Shown here in pieces: positions 61,033 through 64,000 of a stretch of 64,000 nucleotides of DNA. The DNA lies in the NCBI RefSeq assembly GCF_005938105.1, contig NZ_VCPE01000001.1, forward strand, positions 62,001 to 126,000, written 5' to 3'. A program made the position numbers and the translations under genes. Every line of letters starts with the position of its first letter. Positions within the stretch are counted from its first letter, which is position 1. The stretch comes from Brucella haematophila (GTDB lineage: Bacteria; Pseudomonadota; Alphaproteobacteria; Rhizobiales; Rhizobiaceae). The notes below the pieces were generated by a model. The model was not told the DNA's origin, searched no databases, and saw only the letters and a list, made by a program, of their open reading frames with translations.

Positions 61033-61464
61033 ATGGCCGATGGTCAGCAGATTGGTCGCCTTCTCCTCATTCAGATTGGCGATGGCGCAACTCCCGAAGT
61101 TTTCACGAACCTCTGCGGCTTGCAGACCCGTTCCTTCAATATGTCGGCCAACTCCGTCGACACCACGATCCCAGATTGCCAGAATCCCGGCGCAACGCCG
61201 CAGAAGACTGGCGTCCCCGGGATCAAGCAGCGCACCTTTACGGGCTCTGGTAAATTCGTGGCGGGTGCGAACTCCGCGTACTTTATCGGCAAGGTTAACG
61301 ACGCCGCGATTTTCAACGCGATCGTAATTGTTCCTGGCCTTGGTTCGTATGAAGGCCCGTGGTTCGTGACGGACTTTGAATTCTCCGGCGAGCAGGAAGG
61401 CAATATGGACTTCAGCGCTACATTCGAAGCGGCAGGCCCGCTTACTTTCGAAGCCGAGGTATAA
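61033..61464 (+). CDS. Major tail tube protein (TP901-1 family)
   Basis: The 143-residue protein is a TP901-1/gp13-like tail tube: GRLLLIQIGDGATPEVFTNLCGLQTRSFNMSANSVDTT at the start, a central RTFTGSGKFV strand, and GSYEGPWFVTDFEFSGEQEGNMDFSATFEAAGPLTFE at the end. It polymerises into the non-contractile tube. AAGGATATC precedes the ATG. Confidence 0.9.
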   Translation: MADGQQIGRLLLIQIGDGATPEVFTNLCGLQTRSFNMSANSVDTTIPDCQNPGATPQKTGVPGIKQRTFTGSGKFVAGANSAYFIGKVNDAAIFNAIVIVPGLGSYEGPWFVTDFEFSGEQEGNMDFSATFEAAGPLTFEAEV

Positions 61465-61465
61465 C

Positions 61466-61798
61466 ATGCAGCTTCCGGTTAACGGAGCTCGCGGCGAAGT
61501 CGGCGTCACTATCGGTTGCGTCGAAATCGTCCTCGCGGCGACCATGGGCGGACTGGCGGCTGTTTCTGAAGATCTCGGCTGCAAGTCAATGAACGAGCTG
61601 TTCGCACGACTGTCGAACGCCGAGATCAACGCTGCAATTGTCGGCCTTCGACACCTAACGGTGCAGGGCGACGCAGCTGCGGCTATCGAGCGATTGAATT
61701 TAAGCCATTTCGCTTCGCTCTCCACTGCATTTCAGGCTGCGCTTGCGCATCATTTCAAAGGCGAGCCGGCGGGAAACGGGGAAGCCGGGGGAAAGTAG
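61466..61798 (+). CDS. Tail assembly chaperone, upstream (G-like) product
   Basis: The 110-residue protein is like gene-transfer-agent/siphophage TAC proteins: NGARGEVGVTIGCVEIVLAATMGGLAAVSEDLGCKSMNELFARLSNAEINAAIVGLRHL. It ends at TAG, directly after a GGGAAAG slippery heptamer, so a fraction of ribosomes should shift -1 into the downstream domain and give a 183-residue fusion ending at 62016. Both products guide tape-measure folding and tube assembly. Confidence 0.85.
   Translation: MQLPVNGARGEVGVTIGCVEIVLAATMGGLAAVSEDLGCKSMNELFARLSNAEINAAIVGLRHLTVQGDAAAAIERLNLSHFASLSTAFQAALAHHFKGEPAGNGEAGGK
61789..61795 (+). promoter_or_regulatory. -1 programmed frameshift site GGGAAAG
   Basis: The zero frame reads G.GGA.AAG.TAG, so GGGAAAG has the X.XXY.YYZ phase and the stop codon follows at once. 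It is the same heptamer used by lambda genes G/GT. After slippage the frame continues 73 codons without a stop. Confidence 0.85.
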
Positions 61799-62016
61799 CA
61801 GCGGCTGACTTCCCTTGGCAGGCGTGGCTGCAAGCCGCTTTCGGAATCCTGCGATGGACGCCGAAAACATTCTGGAACTCGTCTCTGACGGAGTTCCTTG
61901 CCGCTCTTGATGGCTTCACGGAAGCCCGAGGCGGGAAGAAAAACGCAGAGCCACCGACCGACGCGCAGATGGATGATCTGCTCGCGAAATACGGAAAACC
62001 CAAGAAGCCCGCCTAG
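61795..62016 (+). CDS. Tail assembly chaperone, downstream domain made by -1 frameshift
   Basis: This frame has no suitable start of its own and follows the slippery site: VAAADFPWQAWLQAAFGILRWTPKTFWNSSLTEFLAALDGF, then EPPTDAQMDDLLAKYGKPKKPA. FGILRWTPKTFWNSSLTEFLAALDG matches the phage/GTA TAC family formerly called DUF2376/rcc01693, where W-P-FW is conserved. It is expected as the C-terminal part of the frameshift fusion, the equivalent of the lambda T domain. A terminator overlaps its last codons. Confidence 0.8.
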   Translation, partial: VAAADFPWQAWLQAAFGILRWTPKTFWNSSLTEFLAALDGFTEARGGKKNAEPPTDAQMDDLLAKYGKPKKPA

Positions 62017-62030
62017 TGCGGGCTTTTTCT
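62005..62030 (+). terminator. Terminator overlapping the chaperone end
   Basis: AAGCCCGC-CTAGT-GCGGGCTTTTTCTTTT, with the TAG stop in the loop. It is the third terminator inside the structural genes, 16 bases before the tape-measure start. Confidence 0.75.
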
Positions 62031-62045
62031 TTTATGGAGAGCCGC

Positions 62046-64000
62046 GTGGCCGACGAAAATTCCGATATTATTTTATCCATATCCTCAGACGTCGCATCTA
62101 TGCGGCGCGCGCAGAAGCGCATGGACGAGATGCTCCAAGCGATGGGTCGCAGTTCCGATAGCGCCTTCAACAAGATGGCTGACCGGGCGAACGCTGATAT
62201 GCGCCGTATTGAAGAGGGCGCTATCAAATTGCGTCGCCAGCTCGACGCAACATTTCAGCAGTCGTTCGGGAGCAGCCTGAACAAAGGACTGGCCGCGGTA
62301 GGCTCCGTCTTGGGTACAAACGAGGTCCGCAAATACGCAGACCAATGGACCAGTGCAGAAAACATGCTGAAGGCAGCGACCGCTGCCACCGGACTGCAGA
62401 CGCGCTCGTTAAAGGAGTTGCGCGCCGGCGCGGATGACGCGCGCGTGTCCGTCGAGGATTATGTCGATCTATACGCGCGCATGGTGCGCTCGGCATCTGG
62501 TGTAGCCAAGTCCGAAAACGAAATTGCGTTGGCGACCAATCTCGTTTCTAAGGCGTTCAAGGCCGGCGGCGCGTCTGCGCAGGAACAGGCAGCCGGTATT
62601 CTACAGCTGGGCCAGGCGCTCGGCAGTGGCGTTTTGCAGGGTGATGAACTGCGCTCACTGCGCGAAAACGCGCCTATCGTTGCCAAGGCCATCGCGGACG
62701 AATTTGGCGTTACCGTTGCTAAGCTGAAGGATCTTGGCGCCGAAGGCAAGCTGACTTCAGACCGAGTGTTTAGAGCGATCATCAATGCTCAGAAGACTGT
62801 TGAAGCACAGTTCGCCGCGACGAATGCCACGATCAGCGACGGCATGACCGCCATAAAGAATGCGATGCTTCAGTATATCGGTACTGCTGGTGACGTCACC
62901 GGAATCTCGGCCACCGTATCGCGCGCCCTGATTCTGATTTCGCAGAATTTCGACCAGGTAGCGGATGCTGGTATGCAGCTGGCCGCGGTTCTCGCTGGCG
63001 TGCTCGTCGGTCGGTCTTTGGGCGGCATGATCCGGACGCTTGGAACCACGACGGCGGCATTGGTGAAGTTCCATCAGGCGGCGAAGGCTGCACAGGGTGC
63101 GATGGGGCTCGTGCAAGCTATGGGTGGTCTTGGAGCGGCAGCTGGCCCGATTGGCGCCATTATCGGTGGTGCGCTCGTGCTGGCCGTTGGTAATTATGCC
63201 GTCAGCGCCATGGCAGCGCATAAGAATTCCGACACTCTTCGCGCCGAAATGGAAAAACTGGGTCTCGCAGCGCCGAAGGCTGCGGATGGGATCGATAAAG
63301 CGGCGGACTCGCTCGATAAGCTCGCTGACTCTGAGAAGGTGCGGAAGCTCAAAAGCATCAATGATGAAATTGAGCGACTGCGCAATGGCGGCGGACGCTT
63401 TGGCAGTCTGTTCGGCAAGGGCGACGAACTTGATCTACTGTCAGCGAACGCGACATCACCGCTACAGAACGTCATTCAAAATCTGAGCATGTCGGACGCT
63501 GACAAGTCAGCCCGTCGCGAAATCGCTCAGCTTATCGAAGATTTCAAGTCGTTCCAGATTTCGGCCAGTGACGCGCAAAAGAAGCTGACAGACATTGGAA
63601 ACACCAATGTAAGCATGGGTGTTGTTGAACTGCTCAATAAAGTTCGAGAGTCAGTAACCGGTATCAGCCAACTTCAGGCTTATTCAACACGCTTTGGCAA
63701 CGAACTTGAGGCAAACGTCGGCAAAGTTGGAGAAGAAATTCTCGGCCTGAAAGGTATGCTTCAGGAAACGGCCAGTGTCGGCGTTATCTCCCAAGAGCAA
63801 TACAATGAACTTTCCAAGCTAATCGATGAGTTCGCCAAGACTGGTCGCGGTGCAGATACACTGAAACAGCGGCTAACGGAAATCGGAGACGGTAAGCCGT
63901 CATTTGATTGGCTTCATGGTCAGTTCGACAATCTCATCACGAAGATGTTGGTCGTGATCAAAACCGCCCAAGACGCTGGACGTGCCATGCAGTTGGCATA
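62046..64000 (+). CDS. Tape-measure protein, 3' end outside window
   Basis: GTG at 62046 follows GGAG; ATG at 62034 is in frame but has no site. At least 651 residues are present and the frame is open to the window end. It has a charged coiled-coil start (RRAQKRMDEMLQAMGRSSD). A tape_meas_nterm (PF20155) region follows: SAENMLKAATAATGLQTRSLKELRAGADDARVSVEDYVDLYARM, LGQALGSGVLQGDELRSLRENAPIVAKAIADEFGV and VTVAKLKDLGAEGKLTSDRV. Hydrophobic glycine-rich stretches (LGAAAGPIGAIIGGALVLAVG, about 365) follow. Its length sets the tail length. Confidence 0.9.
   Translation, partial: MADENSDIILSISSDVASMRRAQKRMDEMLQAMGRSSDSAFNKMADRANADMRRIEEGAIKLRRQLDATFQQSFGSSLNKGLAAVGSVLGTNEVRKYADQWTSAENMLKAATAATGLQTRSLKELRAGADDARVSVEDYVDLYARMVRSASGVAKSENEIALATNLVSKAFKAGGASAQEQAAGILQLGQALGSGVLQGDELRSLRENAPIVAKAIADEFGVTVAKLKDLGAEGKLTSDRVFRAIINAQKTVEAQFAATNATISDGMTAIKNAMLQYIGTAGDVTGISATVSRALILISQNFDQVADAGMQLAAVLAGVLVGRSLGGMIRTLGTTTAALVKFHQAAKAAQGAMGLVQAMGGLGAAAGPIGAIIGGALVLAVGNYAVSAMAAHKNSDTLRAEMEKLGLAAPKAADGIDKAADSLDKLADSEKVRKLKSINDEIERLRNGGGRFGSLFGKGDELDLLSANATSPLQNVIQNLSMSDADKSARREIAQLIEDFKSFQISASDAQKKLTDIGNTNVSMGVVELLNKVRESVTGISQLQAYSTRFGNELEANVGKVGEEILGLKGMLQETASVGVISQEQYNELSKLIDEFAKTGRGADTLKQRLTEIGDGKPSFDWLHGQFDNLITKMLVVIKTAQDAGRAMQLA

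Overview
The window looks like chromosome of a Brucella/Ochrobactrum-type alphaproteobacterium (Hyphomicrobiales). The grounds are gene content (ribitol ABC/kinase locus, BMP-type nucleoside importer, DUF465 and EF-hand-free small exported proteins), frequent GTG/TTG starts, and dispersed palindromic repeats built on CCGAAA..TTTCGG and CGCGACACGC cores that recall those of Brucella and rhizobia. The genus is an inference from memory of such genomes; no search was run.

Bases 1-44150 are host metabolism. From the left: the 3' part of an amidohydrolase gene, an outer-membrane barrel protein, DMT and MFS transporters, and an exported phytase-like esterase. A nucleoside salvage block follows (6.2-14.2 kb): ribokinase on the + strand, facing a - strand operon of BMP binding protein, ABC ATPase, two permeases, an ADP-ribosylglycohydrolase-family enzyme and a nucleoside hydrolase. 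Next are a DUF922 protein, a GntR regulator divergent from a DapA-family aldolase/deaminase, and an LDH2-family dehydrogenase (probably proline or hydroxyproline related), then two tandem micro-ORFs. An exported glycan-processing cluster (18.6-28.6 kb) holds an autotransporter, an outer-membrane SphA-like protein, a Sec-exported GH2 resembling exo-beta-glucosaminidase, a Tat-exported GH1 and an AraC regulator. An FAD-binding protein coupled to an SsuD-like monooxygenase comes next. A LacI-controlled pentitol operon (31.6-38.9 kb) contains binding protein, ATPase, permease, ribitol dehydrogenase and FGGY kinase, with a visible promoter and a perfect 20-bp palindromic operator. The host part ends with an FkbM methyltransferase, a GGDEF/EAL protein paired with a molybdopterin-domain protein, and small proteins.

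Bases 44151-64000 are the left and central part of a prophage integrated in a tRNA-Gln gene. The displaced tRNA 3' end (46 bp) lies at the left junction, next to a tyrosine integrase. Rightward come an excisionase-like protein, small early genes that share a repeated ACACGAGGAG leader, a prim-pol/DUF3987 replication protein followed by an iteron-like repeat cluster, a putative late regulator, HNH/TerS/TerL, an HK97-type head module, tail tube, tail assembly chaperones with a GGGAAAG -1 frameshift site, and a tape-measure gene that runs off the window. The lysis genes, tail tip, right attachment site and any lysogeny repressor lie outside the window or are not recognisable.

The most unusual feature is a stand-alone P2 gpW/gp25-type baseplate gene. 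It is transcribed against the phage genes, with its own sigma70-like promoter and a shared terminator, inside a siphovirus-type (non-contractile) prophage. It has the layout of a moron. Also notable are three intrinsic terminators inside the phage structural operon and the iteron-like cluster after the replication gene.
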